Source: Candidatus Rifleibacteriota bacterium (GTDB taxonomy: Bacteria > Muiribacteriota > Ozemobacteria > Ozemobacterales > Ozemobacteraceae). From it: 64,000 nucleotides of DNA. Below are positions 62,218 to 64,000 of the stretch, piece by piece. The first letter of the stretch is position 1, and every line of letters begins with the position of its first letter. The DNA is taken from positions 1 through 64,000 of the forward strand of contig JAHISQ010000137.1 of the NCBI GenBank assembly GCA_018818125.1. Reading direction: 5' to 3'. A program made the position numbers and the translations under genes. The notes under the pieces are model-generated. The model saw only the letters and a program-made list of their open reading frames with translations. It was not told the origin of the DNA and ran no database searches.

Positions 62218-63765
62218 TCAATCATGGTCATGCATACTGCATTTGATGTCATAATCCATGCCATCACGCATAAGCTCATATTTGCCGCCGGCCGGACACT
62301 CTGGGATGCTCTGCAGATAGCCTTTTTCCTTGAGGTAGTCAAAGCCAAAGGTTTCTGGAAGATTATCTTCTTCAACCAGAAAATTTTCGAGCGCCATATA
62401 AAGCGGCTTGCGTGAATAGTTGCATTCAACATAGCCTTTATCAAGATTACCCGCTAACTCAGCGCGCTTAGTGCGCCGATCACTGATCCGGTTGCGCATA
62501 GCTGCACGAGCTTTCTTAAAATAGGGGGTAACAATAGCTGCAGCAGCACCTGTTATTCCGGTTATGCCAGAAATAACCGTCTTTTCGTCAAGCCCGGCAA
62601 TACTGACATTCAGCCAGCCACCATCAACAACAATTTTTATTGAATCAATCAGCTTCAGTCCTTTTTGGCGCTGGTCTTCAGGTAGTTGCCCCATTTGAGT
62701 ATTTGCCATCTGCCGAACAGCCAGCATCTGCTGTTTACCAATAGCAACCCACTGTTCCAGCAGATTCTTGTCATTGATTTTCGCCTTGATTTCAGCCCCC
62801 GTCGCGTTAACCAGCACGACAAAACTTTCGAACGGTTTAAGATACGTACTTGCATCAACACGCGGAATCTTTTTCGACCAAACCGGCTCATTCACTGTCC
62901 CATGAATTGAACAGACCAGCTCTTTATCCGTATTCAAGCTGTATTTACCCGCTTTGGGGCAGTAAATTCCTTCGGCAATGTAGCCTTCAGTCTTAAGAAG
63001 AGCCTGATCGAGCGAGTCCATTTCTTTGCCATTGTCGACAGCGTAAAGCTGCAGTGCTGCACTAAGAACCTTAAAATTAGACAGACACTCGAATGACTCG
63101 GATCTTTTGCTGCCCTGCGCTTTCTCGGCAAGCCAGCTTTTTATCCTATTAACATCCACTTCCAGCGCAATCAGGGTGCTTTGGTTAGCAGCGTTGGCGG
63201 CAAGAGATTTCCAGCGGGCCAGATCTTCCTTGCCTTTCGCAGAAGCGGCAGAAAGAATGATGCCATCGTCTGCCACAGACAAAGTCATGTTATAACCAGG
63301 AGTCGGGATTTCGAATTCAAGCAGATTTTTCTCGTTTTTGCCTGGGACGATTTTTTTACTGCCCAGGCGCTTTTGCACGAATTCAAAAAGCTCAAGGGGC
63401 TTGATTTTCGCAGAAATACTCAGAGCCGGGCGAAGCTCCTCGTCTATCGAAAGCCAGAATGCTCCATCTGGAACGAATATTTTTGATTCGGCAAAGCTGT
63501 CGAGCTTCTTAAAAAAGTCAGCAAAACTGAATTTACCCGGAAAATGCGTGCTCATCTGAACCTCGATTTTTTCGAGTTCTCCTGCATTCTCTGGTTTGAG
63601 CAAATCACGCGCCTGGTCAACGTAAAGACTGAAAATTCTGCCGGCATTGATGTAAACGGCTCCCAGACTGTCAGAGTTGAGAATCTGCACCCTGTCTTTC
63701 GCGAATAGCGTTGTTGCACAAAGCAACAACCCAACAAAAACACACAGCTTTACCAGCTTGTTCAT
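62218..63765 (-). CDS. Secreted protein with two pseudopilin-type C-terminal modules
   Basis: The 515-residue protein has a signal peptide (about 1-22) and a DUF-like beta domain. Two modules follow (about 225-295 and 445-515), each shaped like the C-terminal half of a type II/IV pseudopilin: a Cys, a helix with Y (LQLYAVDNG; LENFLVEEDN), a loop with GY (EGYIAEGIYCP; KGYLQSIPECP), then Gly-Lys-Tyr and a final CSIHG or CSMHDHD. Between them is a domain with KAKINDKNLLEQW. It lacks the N-terminal prepilin leader, so it is not a pilin itself; it may bind or cap pseudopili. RBS AAGGAG precedes the ATG. Confidence 0.7.
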   Translation of the reverse strand: MNKLVKLCVFVGLLLCATTLFAKDRVQILNSDSLGAVYINAGRIFSLYVDQARDLLKPENAGELEKIEVQMSTHFPGKFSFADFFKKLDSFAESKIFVPDGAFWLSIDEELRPALSISAKIKPLELFEFVQKRLGSKKIVPGKNEKNLLEFEIPTPGYNMTLSVADDGIILSAASAKGKEDLARWKSLAANAANQSTLIALEVDVNRIKSWLAEKAQGSKRSESFECLSNFKVLSAALQLYAVDNGKEMDSLDQALLKTEGYIAEGIYCPKAGKYSLNTDKELVCSIHGTVNEPVWSKKIPRVDASTYLKPFESFVVLVNATGAEIKAKINDKNLLEQWVAIGKQQMLAVRQMANTQMGQLPEDQRQKGLKLIDSIKIVVDGGWLNVSIAGLDEKTVISGITGITGAAAAIVTPYFKKARAAMRNRISDRRTKRAELAGNLDKGYVECNYSRKPLYMALENFLVEEDNLPETFGFDYLKEKGYLQSIPECPAGGKYELMRDGMDYDIKCSMHDHD

Positions 63766-63966
63766 CGTAGCTCCTTTATATGTTCTGGCGCTCTGGCACC
63801 ATGTAATTCTTTCAGCAATGATACAAAAACGAACCTCTTACATTCTACACTTCAAAGGCAAAATTTAACAGTCGTGAAAAAAGTTGCGCAGACTTAAGGC
63901 ACCGAGCATATCAACCCAAAACATGTAATACCAATTCCATTTAGTTCTTGCGTAAGCAGGAAAAAT

Positions 63967-64000
63967 GCCTGTCATCTATGCGTTCGTGAAAATGACAGGC
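63967..64000 (-). terminator. Terminator of a gene lying beyond the right edge
   Basis: A 9-bp stem (GCCTGTCAT 63967-63975 with ATGACAGGC 63992-64000) is followed on the minus strand by TTTTT (63961-63965), so a minus-strand gene ends just right of the window. Nothing coding is seen between 63766 and 63960. Confidence 0.65.

Noticed and set aside
1-64000. tRNA, rRNA, CRISPR arrays, IS elements or prophage
   Set aside because: No T-loop motif with flanking stem, repeat-spacer array or transposase/integrase sequence was seen; this was by eye, so a tRNA scan could still find one.

Overview
The window comes from a bacterial chromosome of moderate GC with no rRNA, tRNA, CRISPR array, transposase or phage gene that I can see. 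An ExbD/TonB pair, many signal peptides and lipoproteins, and CHASE- and cache-type sensor proteins point to a diderm, heterotrophic bacterium. Ferredoxin-type Fe-S proteins, tryptophanase, an alpha-glucan (GlgM/GlgE) operon and a secreted protein carrying pseudopilin-like cysteine modules would fit a deep-branching fermentative lineage such as Candidatus Riflebacteria. That placement is inference only, because no marker gene is present.

Layout. 1-5657 (+): the end of exbD, tonB, a saccharopine/alanine-dehydrogenase-like gene with its own promoter, a DUF362 Fe-S protein and a membrane-anchored putative zinc peptidase. 5698-6654 (-): a Sel1-repeat protein. 6655-12490 (+): a structured, attenuator-like leader, two TPM-domain genes, a sugar-type ABC transporter whose binding protein is fused to its first permease, and a DUF3592 protein. 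12499-24323 (-): a small coiled-coil protein, a secreted protein-arginine deiminase of the PAD_C type, tryptophanase, a GGDEF sensor translationally coupled to a solute-binding lipoprotein, a cytosolic 5'-nucleotidase, secreted and membrane hypotheticals, and uup. 24464-29801 (+): three glycosyltransferases interspersed with a lipoprotein, a membrane protein and a Cys/Gln-rich protein.

29803-35973 (-): a 1750-residue hybrid histidine kinase, a near-perfect 51-nt palindrome and a nucleoside phosphorylase. 36201-43259 (+): a small ORF, a Tim44/zinc-ribbon/TerB membrane protein, DUF1015, ferredoxin, pyridoxamine kinase, a HAD phosphatase, a P-loop NTPase and a hypothetical gene. 43256-47197: a chloramphenicol-acetyltransferase homologue (-), two tandem paralogous membrane proteins (+) and ettA (-). 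47263-53690 (-): a VIT/VWA/DUF2135 secreted protein, a small secreted protein, a decayed DUF4258 gene and a TPR-type membrane protein. 53872-57320 (+): a two-frame class III nucleotidyl cyclase locus, a Cys-rich small protein and an Ogt-AlkA fusion. 57367-63765 (-): a J-like protein, an MBL hydrolase, glgE, glgM and a secreted protein with two pseudopilin-type modules.

Cooperating sets that can be read directly: ExbD-TonB energy coupling; binding protein-permease plus permease, which must borrow an ATPase encoded elsewhere; the GlgM to GlgE route making alpha-1,4-glucan through maltose-1-phosphate; tryptophanase followed by the arginine deiminase on the same strand; and a diguanylate cyclase sharing an ATGA overlap with a periplasmic binding protein.

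The best candidates for something undescribed are the attenuator-like leader at 6760-6935, the secreted PAD, the palindrome at 35174-35224, the tandem membrane paralogues with TCGCGA repeats in front, the possible frameshift in the cyclase locus, and two downstream genes that lack any ATG/GTG/TTG start.
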